Positions 11,101 through 22,218 of a DNA stretch of 64,000 nt are shown piece by piece. Made by a program: the position numbers and the translations under genes. The stretch's first letter is position 1; the number at the start of each line of letters is the position of its first letter. Origin of the DNA: Chenopodium formosanum (lineage: Eukaryota; Streptophyta; Magnoliopsida; Caryophyllales; Amaranthaceae); contig CM044877.1 in assembly GCA_024500155.1 (NCBI GenBank), positions 32,735,001 through 32,799,000 on the forward strand, written 5' to 3'. Below the pieces are notes generated by a model, which did not search any database, was not told the origin of the DNA, and worked only from the letters and a program-made list of their open reading frames with translations.

Positions 11101-13470
11101 AACAATCAACAAAGAAGCCCATCATTGCCGCCCATAATCACAACAATTGTAGATCAAAATCGCAAATTCAAATGATTCAGGCAAATTTTCCAGAAATTCC
11201 GATTAGAGGAAGCGAAGAAATGGGAACTTTGGTTGGGGTTTCGGGGAACAAATTGGGTGGTTATGGAGGAAGGGAGATGCGGCGGGGGGGATAATGGGTT
11301 CAGCGCGGCGCCGGGAAGGGGTGGATGCGCCGACGCGGGCAAGGGAGGGTCGCGAGGCTCGCTGGTGGCTAGATGAGGGGTTTGGGGTTTTTAATTTTTT
11401 TTTTTTATACAAAGATAATTTTAAAATAAATATAAAAAAAAAAAACTAACTAACTATGGTTAATAGTTAAAATTTATTATTAATGTTATAGTTGACTTAA
11501 TATAAAAATTTAGGTTTACCATTGATAAGAAAATTTGAAAATGTTTACCACTTAGAAAATTAAAAAGTTGGAGTTCCCCAAAGAGAATTTCCTTTTTTTT
11601 TTAAAAATAATTTTCTTTGACTGGTCATTATTCCAAAGTTTTTGCAAGAGTTATATGAATATATGTTTCAAGTATGATATCTTTTGTCAGAACTCAGAAG
11701 CTGATTTTGATCATGCTCAATTGTAGTGTGGTTGTTCCATAGAATAGAATCTTCGTATGGGTTTATCCATGTAGATTTGTTTTTTTAGTTCTCAAAGTGT
11801 TTTTGTAATCTCATTGCTTGCTTTTGTGAACCAAAAAGGATGGTTGGCCAATGGTACGTCACTTGTAAATTTCTTATAGCCTTATGTAATTTGTTGAGAC
11901 ATTTTTTTCCTGCTTATTAGTTTCAATCCAGTTAAGAATTGTTTTAAGAAAACAATTCCCAACGTTAGGGCTATTTCTACTTGCTAGTTTGTTACTGAAT
12001 TCGTTGATAGGCTTATAGTAGTTGGGATTGTTGGTGTCAATTTTTCTGGTGTAACAAAGATGTAGTCTTATTAATATTTTGTGGTAAAATTGTGAGTCTC
12101 ATGAGAGGTGCTTAAAAAATTTAGTCGTTTGATCAACTTCACCGGATTCTCTTTCTAGTCTAATCATCTATTCATTTGCATAGTATAACTGTATAACTCT
12201 TAAGCTTAATATAAGATCTAACAGACAGATATGTCCTTTTGGTAAATTATTCAAAAGGGTCAGCATGTTACTTTCTTACAAGTTTGATAATTTGATGATT
12301 TTATTTTTTAAAATATTTTTTTCTTGAAATATTGGTTGTTAGTTTCTTAGCATTTCTCTTGTTACAGTATTTGGAGCAACTACCATATATTAAATGCTAT
12401 GAGAATAACTTGCAGTTTCAAAGTTGTAACAGTAGTCCTGTTCGCCTTCTGGCAAGGATGGCCTTTTTACACTTGTGTAGTAATGCTATCTGATATTTTG
12501 TAAGTAGATGAATGCTTGAATTACAGTTATTCTTAACTACTCATACAGAGCAGCGAATTTGGCAGATTCTACACCTGCACCTACTCCTTTGTCCCTTCGA
12601 GTCGAGCCCAAATCAAAGAGTGGAATAAGGTATATTATATCTCTAGCATCAAATCATGAACTTCTATCTTTCATGGACCATTTGCACTAAGTTGATGGAT
12701 GAAAAGCAAGATAATGTTTTCAAATTATTATTTTCAAAACACACTTGGGAGTCATCATGATCTTATACCCATTGCTTCAACTGTCATTTTTAATTTATGC
12801 GTAAAGGTCTCTAAATCACTGCCTGCTTCATCTGAATAGCCTGTCTTAAATTAATTTAGAATGAGATTGATTTTAAACTCCTTGAGTCTATCCAATTTCT
12901 GATCACAAATGGACAATATTCACCTGATTTGACCCAGCCCATAAATTTGCACTTGTATGGTTATAACACATGAATATGATCTGATCATGAATCTGCCCAA
13001 TCTGTAGCCAAACTGACTAAACCATTTGTTAGGCACCCTTACCTTGTTTATGGATGTAGGTGGTTGCTCACTCTTGTAAAACTGCAGAATGCACATACTA
13101 GATTTGGCTTATAATTCTGCAAGTGAAGTTTAATTAGATAAAAAGTACTAGAGAAGCTAATTATTATATTCTTCTTGAGAAATACCCTGAATCTAATTTG
13201 TTTACGCATTTAATTTGTAGGCAACAAGACCTGCTAAAGAAAGTAGTAGAGATAAAACCGAAGCGATTAAAGTTGTCAAGCCCATCTGAGGGTAATCAGT
13301 CAAATTCAGATATAAATGAGATTGCTACGCCAGAGCACAAGGTTGAGGAGTTAAGTGAAAAACAAAAGGATTCTCAGTTATTATCAAAGGAACAAGCCCC
13401 AAAAACAGCTGATGATACTGTGAAATCATTACTAGGATTAGCATATGAAAGTTCTGATAGTGAAGATTGA
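4617..13470 (+). CDS. Conserved plant protein of unknown function, six exons
   Basis: Exons are 4617-4665, 4753-4823, 8684-8732, 8900-9006, 12547-12629 and 13221-13470. Together they give 609 nt, or 202 residues and a TGA stop, with all phases consistent. The protein starts MAGREVREYTNLSDPKDKK and continues with the conserved block QEVAGERGGYLHGRG (about residues 42-56). An acidic, probably helical stretch follows (about 58-92), then a Pro-rich linker and a basic/acidic tail ending in YESSDSED. There is no signal peptide or membrane segment. The exon 4/5 junction uses AT-AC splice sites; the other introns are GT-AG. Intron 2 (4824-8683) holds only a T52 tract and AT-rich DNA. I recognise it as conserved in plants but cannot name a function. 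A nuclear or RNA-related role is only suggested by its charged, low-complexity composition. Confidence 0.85.
8113..8164. repeat. Poly(T) tract, 52 bases
   Basis: An uninterrupted run of T in intron 2 of the preceding gene. It could be the poly(A) tail of a minus-strand retroposon, but no body or duplicated flank is recognisable. Its length is likely to vary between individuals or assemblies. Confidence 0.9.
9211..10320. mobile_element. Non-autonomous DNA transposon, long inverted ends
   Basis: The left end has GGAGGCGGAT followed later by AAAAAGGCGGAATGAACAT. The right end carries the inverted counterparts TGTTCATTCCGCCTTTTT and ATCCGCTTCAC. The interior is AT-rich with many short GTTCATT and AATGTACAT repeats and has no coding capacity. 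The superfamily is not clear because I cannot see a clean target-site duplication. Confidence 0.5.
10423..11592. mobile_element. Mutator-like non-autonomous element, GC-rich cargo
   Basis: Inverted ends of roughly 70-100 bp start GGAAATTCTCTTTGGTGAAC on the left and end GTTCCCCAAAGAGAATTTCC on the right. Long TIRs suggest a Mutator-like element. The flanks are T-rich (about TTTTTTTCG against TTTTTTTTT), compatible with a 9-bp duplication but not proof. The core (about 10620-11390) is far more GC-rich than its surroundings, with CCACC/CACCAAC repeats and a GGCGCCGG-containing block. That resembles a captured gene fragment, as in Pack-MULEs. I do not recognise the source gene. Confidence 0.65.
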
Positions 13471-15340
13471 TTCTACTGTATCCGTCTTGGACATTATTAA
13501 CCTGTAGTTAATTGGCCAGTATTCCAAGTTGAAAAAAATGTAAAAACAGTTTTCTCAACTTGGAAGTTTCTCCAATGTTCTGAATGTTTTGTATCTGATG
13601 TTATGAGTGTCGTTATCTCTGACATATTAAAGCTTTGAAATCCAAGCTGCTGCTAGTTCTTTTTGCGTATGTTTTGTCATATTTGCTTGATCAAATTTCT
13701 TGAATGGTGCCATCTTCTCATAGATATCATTTGCATTTTGCCATCTTTGAATTTTATTCCCAGGTATTTTAGGATTGTTCGTAATCATTTCCTTCTTACG
13801 CTCACCCTGCTCCCTTCTCTGGAAGCTTGAGAGGAAGATTGCAGGATCTCCTCACCCTTGGTGTGATCACTGTGACTTCCCAGATAGCTGAATGTGTAAC
13901 TGTTTTTTTTTTAATTTTTTTGAGCTGCTCTCTTTTATCTGTTTTACCAAGACTTCGTACATTAATCCCCTGTTTTGGTTTGTGATATCAGAAAAAGGAC
14001 TTTGATTCAGAAGAATTGTTGATCCAAGGCAACATCTCTTAAGGACCTTGCCAACTGAGCTAACATTAGCTCAAATCTTTGGGTAAGGTTTATGATAATC
14101 ATAGGCTCTTAGCTTGTGAAAAGCATTTACTTGAAGATGGTTGTGATTGTGAGCCTGTGAGGAGACCGAGGACACCATAAAAGATGAGATCTAATTTGAT
14201 CGGTGTATCTTTGAATTTCCGTAGAATGAGTAGAAGAATTATTCATTCGTAGATTTAAAATACAATTATCTTTGCTGGATACGGAACTCAAATTCATATA
14301 AACTCCCTTTCTTTGCTTGTAACACTCAGAATAAACTTCATAAGATAAGGTAGTACGAGTATTTTCTGGGTTCTATACCTACATTTTTCCTTGTTTAGAC
14401 AACCTTGTTTAACCATAATTGGTTAGTACACATACTGTACTCCTTACGTTTGATTAAGGGTGTTTAGAGAGAATATATAGACAATCATTGCATATACTGC
14501 TCCTTTCATTTTAGTATACTCATCCTATCTAATTTAGGCATAAAGATTCCTGGCTCATTTGGTAGGATTCCTAGCTCATTTGGTAGGCATCTTACTGGCA
14601 CTTTGGGGTAGGGATTTTTTTATCCTACTCTATACTTTTAAGTATTTGACCCCTTAAAATACTAGACCAAAAAAACCGCGAGAGTGGAATTATGATTAGA
14701 AAAAAATAAAAAGAAAAAAAAAATCAGAAGAGGTGTGGGGAGAGTGAACTAATGTGGTAATTATAAAGTAATATTCATTGTTACATAGAGGGCTTCAATA
14801 GTAATCACAAGGGATGTAGTATTAACTCACATTATTTGTTTTTGTGCATTTTATAATTCTCGGACAAATATTTTTTATACCATACTCATTTTATCTCACA
14901 ATGTACATTTTTCGTTGAATTTTTTTACTTTAAATGTCGTTTTATTAAACTATATACATTTTTTACTTAAACTACTATTTTGTTACACCAGTCACCCTTT
15001 TTCAATCACTTTTCCCTCTCAGATCAATTCTTCTTTAAACAATGAAGTATTCAAAAAAATTATTTCCTTTTTCCATAATATCTAATACAATCAAATTTAA
15101 CACACACTTTAGCACTTAACTATATTACATGTGATCTGAACGCAATCACGTACGTATACACATTTATTTTACATTTATTTTCTGTTTTACAGGGGTGGGA
15201 ACTAAGCCAATTAAAATGGGCCCCATTTTATAAAAACTGAATAGAATTATTCAGGTTTTAGATAGAGATGAGATGATTTCATCGTAACTTTGATATCATC
15301 TGAGCTCATGCTAGCTAGAGTCAATCACAATATGAAATAC
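13471..15340. other. Intergenic region, no gene recognised
   Basis: The first 150 bases or so are the likely 3' UTR of the upstream gene. The rest is AT-rich. A short local duplication of CTAGCTCATTTGGTAGG-like sequence lies near 14550-14590. I see no domain-bearing frame. Confidence 0.5.
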
Positions 15341-15345
15341 AAACA

Positions 15346-15384
15346 CATGCATATAATATTGTACGTGTCAAAATTATTGCATGC
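15346..15384 (+). promoter_or_regulatory. RY and ABRE-like seed promoter cluster
   Basis: CATGCAT (15346-15352) is a full RY element. ACGTGTC (15363-15369) contains the ACGTG core of an ABA-responsive element, and TGCATGC (15378-15384) is a second RY core. They lie within 40 bp, about 300 bp before the aquaporin start codon. RY plus ABRE pairs are the established target of B3 factors (ABI3/FUS3/LEC2) and ABI5-type bZIPs in seed genes. This fits the known seed expression of TIP3 aquaporins. Function here is inferred. Confidence 0.65.
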
Positions 15385-15666
15385 CTTAACCCAAGTGTCC
15401 ATATTACTCCTCTCATAAATTTTGTCCAATTTCTACAACTATCGTCATCTGTCTTTCTCCATTTCTACTCATCAAATTATATTTCACTTGAGAAAGTAGT
15501 AATAGCAACAATATCGTTAAACTTGAGAAAGTTTTTTTAGGCCTTTTTATCTTGTCAAAAGTTGTGGTAAGAGATTGATAGGTTTGTTGTTGTTGTTGTT
15601 AGCTTGGTGTTTTGAAGGTGGATTAGCTGAAGTTGGGGTTGTAGAGAAGAAGGGAGAGTAGCTAGC

Positions 15667-18600
15667 ATGGCACCGCCTCGAAGATACGCGTTCGGAAGGC
15701 CGGAAGAGGCCACACACCCTGATTCCATGAGAGCTACCTTGGCTGAATTCATCTCCACTTTAATCTTTGTCTTTGCTGGCGAGGGTTCTCAGCTCGCTCT
15801 CCGTATGTTTTTCTTTCTTGCATGCATGTTTTTCTAATTTTCTTGATATTGTAACGTTTTTGACTTTTATGTTTGCTAACTCACAACTCTTTGACTAACA
15901 CAATCATACATTTTTGTGTAGTATAATAACATTTGTTTCTATTATAAGACTATAAATGTCTATGATTAATACAAAGTTTGTGAATAGTGTATAAAAGTGA
16001 AATTATTCTTCTTTGCAATTCAAAGCTCAAAAAGGATCGATCATAAATCAATTATATTAGTATTGTTTGGTGCATGTGATACTGATACCATCTTGTACAA
16101 ATGATGAAACATCCACTTCGAATCCAACACTTCAACCAACTAAGAGCAACTACAATGATTGGCTAATTTATTTAATAGCTTGGCGCCTTGGCATGCCACA
16201 TTAACTTCTTAATCTAGATAGATTCAAGCTATTTGTTGCTGCAATGGTTAAGCTAGTTGTAAACTAATTTATTTTTAAATTAATAATATTATTATAATTA
16301 AAGAGGTTACGTTGTGGTGGGTGACTTTTACGCGACAGGGGTAACGGTTTTAGGTCTCTTTAATTAAAATGTGGTAAATATGTACTAGATGATAAAATTA
16401 GTTTAAAAAAAATCATCTATTTTCTTGTACACTTTGTAGATTCTAAGTTCCGTGTAACTAGAGTTGTCAAAAACCGACCCGAACCGTTTTGAACGGTTCT
16501 GAAAAGGAATCGTGTTATTTTAAACTTAAACCGACTCGACCCAATTTTTTAAAACCTGAAACTGAACCGATCCGAATGTTTGAGAACCGTTAATGCACCG
16601 TACCTGATATCAAGCCGAACTAATACAACCCGAAATCGACCCGAAACCGAGAACAACCCGAACCGAGTACTTTTGAACCCGATAGCAACCCGACCCATTG
16701 GAAACCGAAACCGTTTAATCTCGACAAAAATCCCGATAAACCCAAATCGTTTACAACCTGTAACTGGTTAGGATTGAATTGTTTATAACCCGTAATAAGT
16801 TATGATCGAACCGTTTACAACTCGTAATCGGTTATAACCGAACCGTTTATAATTTGTAAGTCCGTAACCTGTTATGACCGTAGATTTTTTTTTCTTTTTT
16901 TTTTGGGTATATTTTATCAATGGTAAAACAAAAGGGTTTAATTTGAATTATAAAGTATTTATATTGAAAAGGTTTGGAATTTTGATGTCATTGAAACTCT
17001 TATGCTACAATATTATCATCCTCTAATGAATAATGGCTTATGGAACACTATATTGTATTAAAAAAATTAGAAATCTAACTTTAAATTTGTTATTATTATT
17101 TAATCCTTAAAATCATTATACAAAAAAAGGACATAAAGTTAAACAACTAATTAATACTCTGTATGATCAACTGGAATAACTAATTAAAGAATATTGAGGA
17201 TATACTAGACGATATACGTTAACAAAACCCGTTTAAAACTTGCAAAAAACTCGTTGTCAAACCGACTAAGTTCAACTCGAATCGATTACTACCCGAACCA
17301 ATTACAACCCGACCCGATTAGGACCCGATATGTGTTGACCCAAAATCCGCTTTAAAATGTCAAAACCCGTTTTTAAACCGACTGAATTTAACCCGAACTG
17401 ATTATGACCCGAACCAATTATAACCCAACCCGATTAGAATCCGACTCGTAAAGAAACTGTAATAAAAATAACCAAACCGAACCAACCTGAAATTATCTAA
17501 AACCGAACCAAACTGACCCGTTAATAATTCCAACCCGTTAAAAACTGACCCGTTACAAACCGAAAACCGAACCCAAAACTAAACCGAAAACCTGATTGAC
17601 ATCCCTACGTGTAACAAATTGTCAAAAAATTGTAACATGATGTAAACAAATAGATAAAAAAGAAATAAAAAATAAAAAAAGGTTCAATGTAACAATACTA
17701 ACAAAAGCTACCTTGAGTACTAGGAAATTCGCGGTCTTTCACTGCTGTTATCAGATTTTAGTTCGAAGAAAATCCGACTGCGCATAGCCAGATAGTTCAT
17801 AGTAGTATAGTAAGAATTAGAGTTGATATAAGTAAATTGTGATTTCTAATTTTTATTGGTACGTTTAGATATTTGTGATGGTAATCAATAAATTATTGGA
17901 CATTATTTATGTACTTTTGTAGGTTTGATTTTGATCTCTTTAATAGCTTTCTTTATTCTGTTAAAATGCAGGGAAGTTATACGGTGATGAGGCAACTACG
18001 GGAGCCTCATCGTTGATGGTGATAGCTTTGGCACATGCGTTTGGTTTGTTTGCTGCAGTCGCGGCAAGTTTGAATGTATCAGGAGGGCATGTAAATCCAG
18101 CAGTTACATTTGGCGCCCTTGTTGGTGGTAGAGTCTCGTTTCTTCGTGCTATCTTATATTGGGTAGCACAACTCTTGGGTGCAATTGTTGCTGCCCTACT
18201 TCTCAGGCTTGTTACTGATGGCATGGTGAGTTCTAGCTAATTGCTGATTGTGGTACAATACCCTTGCTCAAAATTAATTAAAAGATAAACATATTATTTG
18301 GTTTAAGTTTGTTCTCTTGTATTGATTTTTACTGTCCCAGAATGAATGATTTTTAATGGTGAAATGTCATCCACATAAGGTATATTATGTAAGGGTGAAA
18401 GTAATTCGGATTAAAACCGAACCGAAAACCAGTAATTCGGTTTAGATTTTTTTTGAATTCGGATTGGATCGAATTGAAACAATTAAAAAATATGGATTAC
18501 GGATTGGATTCGGTTTGGGGTTTTAAAAAATCGAAAACCGAATTACAAATCGAATTTCGACCTAATACTTTAAGCCCATTTTCTTTTTCAAATTATCCAA

Positions 18601-19681
18601 CCACTTTCCCCTTACATATATAAAACCTAATTTTCAATTCCCCTTTCTCAATATCTTACTCTCTCACAAAGAATGTAGTTAACAAGGAATGGTTGTAGGA
18701 ATTATCTAGGTGAAGTTCAAATTTTGGGTTTGAATGTTGCAAAAGAAGGGAACAAATTTTGGTTTGGATTGGATCCTAATTTTAAAAACCGAATTAATTC
18801 GGTTTGGATTCGGATTGAGATTTCCGAAGCAGAATTAATTCGGATTGGATTCGGTTTGGATATAATCCAAACCGCAAATCGAACTTTTACCCCTAATATT
18901 ATGCTTAAAGGTGTCAATTATGGTAACTGAGCCAAGTTTGGTTTGGTCTAGTAAGGTCGGGTCTAGTTTGGGTTTGAGTCATGTAAAATCATTTTACCAT
19001 ATAAGTCTAAATCTAAATCCAGTTACTTTTGGGTCGGGTTGTATCAGGTCAGGTTGTGTGTTTATTTTTTTTTACACCTGTAGCCGTATGTGCTACATAA
19101 ACTAGTGACTCTAATATACATATCACCGATACTTGACAAATGATGTAAGGCAAATATTTTCAACTTGTGATCAAAAGCCAAGAGGTAACTAAGTTTTCGA
19201 TCTAACACATGTATCTTCTACTTTCTGTTAGTATTTGCATAATCAGGTAATGTTGTTCTAAAATCTGAGTGATCTCATTTTTGTAAATATGTTACAGAGA
19301 CCAGTTGGGCTAGGAGTGGCATACGGTGAGGGTAATCTTCAAGCTTTAATTCTGGAAATAGTGATGACATTTGGTCTAGTATACACGGTGTATGCTACTG
19401 CCATTGATCCAAAGAGAGGCAGCTTAGGGACCATTGCGCCTTTAGCCATCGCATTGATTGTAGGAGCAAATATTCTAGTGGGTGGGCCATTTGACGGAGC
19501 ATCAATGAACCCAGCAAGAGCATTTGGACCGGCCTTAATTGGATGGAGATGGAGGAATCACTGGATCTACTGGGTTGGTCCGTTGATCGGAGGTGGACTT
19601 GCCGGACTGATATATGAGTTTATTGTGATCCCTACTGAGCCTCCTCATGCTCACCAACCTTTGGCACCAGAAGATTACTAG
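15667..19681 (+). CDS. TIP3: Tonoplast intrinsic protein, TIP3 (alpha-TIP) type aquaporin
   Basis: Exons are 15667-15802, 17972-18225 and 19298-19681, giving 257 residues, close to the usual TIP3 length. It forms a water-conducting channel in the membrane of protein storage vacuoles, and TIP3 members act in maturing and germinating seeds. The N-terminal block EEATHPDSMRATLAEF and the C-terminus HQPLAPEDY are typical of TIP3. Both NPA boxes are intact: GGHVNPAV (NPA at residues 87-89) and GASMNPAR (201-203). Arg204 and His67 are positions expected for the aromatic/arginine filter. Six hydrophobic segments are present. The start lies in the context CTAGCATGGC. Bean alpha-TIP has a phosphorylated serine near position 7; here the RRYAFGR segment has Ala instead. 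Introns are 2169 bp and 1072 bp, each hosting one hAT-type MITE. Reading frame and splice sites are intact. Confidence 0.96.
16459..17607. mobile_element. Simple-repeat hAT-type MITE, 1149 bp, TIP3 intron 1
   Basis: The perfect 8-bp duplication CGTGTAAC flanks it (16451-16458 and 17608-17615). The termini are TAGAGTTGTCAA and TTGACATCCCTA, imperfectly inverted. The interior is mostly degenerate AACCCGACCCGAACCG-like units, interrupted near 16890-17220 by ordinary AT-rich sequence. No transposase is present. The same family is seen truncated at 1850-2040. Confidence 0.88.
18390..18895. mobile_element. Simple-repeat hAT-type MITE, 506 bp, TIP3 intron 2
   Basis: The perfect 8-bp duplication ATATTATG lies at 18382-18389 and 18896-18903. 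The ends TAAGGGTGAAAGTAATTCGG and CGAACTTTTACCCCTA are imperfectly inverted. Much of the body consists of ATTCGGATTGGAT/AACCGAATT units; the middle (about 18560-18720) is non-repetitive. A GTGTCAATTATGG-containing stretch just downstream (about 18907-19070) may be a further degraded relative. Confidence 0.88.
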
Positions 19682-19842
19682 TTTCGTCGTCATAAAAATG
19701 TAAACACTGCATAGTTCCTTTATGTTTGCTGGGGGTGTTTAATTTTGTAGTCTTATTTGAGTCGTCTTCTTTTGTTGTTGTGTGAATTCTCTTAAGCTTT
19801 GGACTTGTACTTAAGAGGCATATACTGTGGTATGTTGTCTGT

Positions 19843-19848
19843 AATAAA
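19843..19848 (+). terminator. Poly(A) signal of the TIP3 gene
   Basis: AATAAA lies 162 bp after the stop codon, in a U-rich 3' UTR (TTGTTGTTGTG and TATGTTGTCTG just upstream). This is a plausible near-upstream element for cleavage around 19860-19880. Confidence 0.55.
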
Positions 19849-20490
19849 AGGTGTCATTGCGTTTATATTCAACGTTGACCTTAAATAATATGAATAGCTT
19901 CCTTCAGTTGTACTGTCGACTGTCGTCTCCTACAATTATATCGTGCTAGTAAAAATGAGAAATCTGGTTTAAGGCATCTAAGATTGGGCTGATCCTAATG
20001 GTTTATGACATCTAAGATTGGCGCTGCTCCTTATCGAGGATGGTGATAATGATGCCAGTTATTGTGTTGCTTCTTGTTGTCGCAAAATTTGTCAATTAGT
20101 CTGAACTGTTGACACAAATGAATAACGGCAGGAAGAAGATAAGAAATTTTTGCATAATGTATAGATCAATATAGCCGTCTTTTCAAATAATGTACGACTC
20201 ACATTATATGCATATAGTTGTTGAACCATAAGTCTATAACGAGGAATTGCAACAGGGTGAGGCAACAAGCCAACGAAAGAGTTCCAGCAAAAACAGAGTT
20301 GCAAACTTACAGTACATTGAGCACTTGAACATATGTAGACTATTCTTGCTGTTTGGGTGCTTAACCCCATTTGGGTCCCCAAATGTCAAAACCCCATTTT
20401 AAAAGTCCAAAACTTATGTTCAAGTCCAATGCTCTATCAGGCCATCATCCCAACAAATTAGGCTCAGGAAGCTGGGGCTCATTGACACTC

Positions 20491-20760
20491 ACGCTTTGTT
20501 TGGATAGCAAAGAAGGAAGGAAAAGAAGGGGAGGGAAAATGGAGGAAGGGAAGGGAAAAGAAAGGGAGGGGGAGGTGAGCTCCATTTTCCCTCCAAATCT
20601 TTCCAATTTTGGAGAGATTATGGTTATTATAGAGAGGGAAAATGGATCCCTATCCCTCCTTCCCCTTCCTTCCCCCAATTTTTTACCCAAAGAAGAGATT
20701 TTGTCCCCCTCCATTTCTCTTCTCTTCCTTTCCTTCTATTTCTTCCTATCCAAACAAAGT
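20491..20760. mobile_element. Palindromic MITE with TTTGTTTGGATAG ends
   Basis: CTTTGTTTGGATAGCAAAG at the left is mirrored by CTATCCAAACAAAG at the right. The arms continue as purine-rich GGAAGGAAAAG on one side and pyrimidine-rich CTTCCTTTCCTTC on the other, so the whole segment can fold back. Ends of this kind are common in plant Harbinger and hAT MITEs. The superfamily is unresolved because the duplicated flank is not clear. The two long open frames across it are by-products of the biased composition. Confidence 0.65.
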
Positions 20761-20779
20761 GTCAGTATTAGCCGGTCCC

Positions 20780-21235
20780 ATGACCAGCTAATTCTAGTTG
20801 ATTCTTCGTTTTGAAAAAATGTAACATTTTTTTTTGCTACAGAATGTTCATTCTTATAAAATTAAATGTTCACTTTTATTCTATAGGATGTTCATTCTTA
20901 TAATGTTACTGTTCATTTTTAAAAAAAAATTAATATAGATTTTTGTTTTTGCTTAGTTGTATAAAGTGTTCATCTTATTCGATGGAGGTTAGCTTTAGAA
21001 AGGTTAGACATTACCATTAAATATACTCGTGTTAGACATTAGCATTATTGAAAAACATTTGTTGATTATTTGGTATTAAATCATACTCCATTTAATTTTT
21101 TTATAAGCTGTAGTCAACTTTGCACATTTGCTGTGAGACAGATTTGACAATCAATATTTTAAATGAGATATTCATAAAAATTATGAAAAATTAATTTATA
21201 AAAGGAGATATTATCAACATATTATGATCATATTT
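20780..21235. other. AT-rich intergenic DNA
   Basis: Repeated ATGTTCATTCTTATAA-like units lie at about 20840-20915 and resemble short repeats in the element at 9211-10320. No gene is visible. Confidence 0.4.
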
Positions 21236-21240
21236 ATATA

Positions 21241-21330
21241 CTACCTCTGATTTTTTTTAGTTGCAATTTTGGAATATTTTATATCTCACAAATAATACCC
21301 AAAAGTTGCAACTAAAAAAAATCGGAGGTT
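21241..21330. mobile_element. Short Stowaway-like fold-back MITE
   Basis: CTACCTCTGATTTTTTTTAG on the left pairs with the inverted CTAAAAAAAATCGGAGGT on the right, with TA at the edges as expected for Tc1/mariner-type MITEs. The central 29 bp (21272-21300) are identical, inverted, to the centre of the MITE at 23230-23323, although the arms differ. Confidence 0.75.
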
Positions 21331-21755
21331 ATATAATGGTAAAAAAGAAATTAAATCGATGATGATATATGAATAGTGGAAAATCTCAACTCTATCTTAT
21401 AAAAAAGATGGAGGGAGTTATTTTAGCAAATTACAGGACATTCCTTCAGTACCCTAAAGAATATTTTAACCTGACTTGTTTCAGTTCACTAGCTGATTAA
21501 CCTATCCCGATTAGGACTTAACCAAAATAAACATACCTTATATGAATTGAACCTACTTTAACCTAACTTGTTTAAGATTCATCTAATATGAATTCGAATT
21601 CACTTTAACTCGTCTAAACTTGTTTCCAACTCAACTTTTATCAATTAGAACTAAAATGACTTGCATGGATTGCAAGTTTTGCAACCTAGCCTAATTATGA
21701 ATGGACCTATAAGTTGCATTTATTAATCTAAAATCACTACATAGGATTAAGTTAA

Positions 21756-21804
21756 TTTACTAGTATTTTTGTGTCAAAAAAAAAAAAAAATTTACTAGTA
21801 TTTT
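21756..21804 (+). mobile_element. LINE-tail micro-insertion with 14-bp TSD
   Basis: TTTACTAGTATTTT occurs perfectly at 21756-21769 and 21791-21804. Between the copies is only TGTGTC plus fifteen A (21770-21790). The same six bases plus poly(A) occur, in the other orientation, at 3065-3080. Confidence 0.8.
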
Positions 21805-21807
21805 ACC

Positions 21808-21839
<32 letters not shown>

Positions 21840-22218
21840 GAGGCAACCTAGATTTAGTGTAAAAAAAAAAAAAAATAAAAAAAAATAAAAATGAGATGCT
21901 TGCGGAAGACACCAAAAACCTGGTTTGGTGACATAAGAAAAAGCATCTGATTACATATTTACATTAAATAATTTCTAGCGCGTATATCAATACCCGCATA
22001 CATACTTTTATTTGAGTTCATCCAAAATCAAAAACCGTCCAAAATAATTTATTTATTTTTTCTTTTCTTTTACAAAGTCTATAATTGTTACCTTTTCTTT
22101 GTCATTATTCTTCATAATCCAGAATTGAATAAAATAATAATACAGTTGAGATATTCAATTTTTGATGCAACAATTAGATACATAAATCTATAAATGAAAT
22201 TGGGTATTTTTTGAAGAA

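Larger units (their letters stand above)
9007..12546 (+). other. AT-AC (U12-type) intron, 3540 bp
   Basis: The 5' end is ATATCCTTTTT, the U12 donor consensus in its AT-AC form. The 3' end is CATAC, preceded by TTCTTAACT (12530-12538), a near match to the U12 branch-site consensus. The branch A lies about 10 nt before the splice site. Joining 9006 to 12547 keeps the frame (AFAAFK then RAANLADS), which no nearby GT-AG pair does. Two transposons at 9211-10320 and 10423-11592 account for about two thirds of its length. Confidence 0.9.

Noticed and set aside
10646..11412. Several proline-, threonine- or arginine-rich open frames
   Set aside because: All lie in the GC-rich core of a non-autonomous Mutator-like element. 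They overlap on both strands and have no known domain.
20371..20814. 147-residue frame and its antisense partner
   Set aside because: They cross a palindromic purine/pyrimidine-rich MITE; the composition explains the absence of stops.
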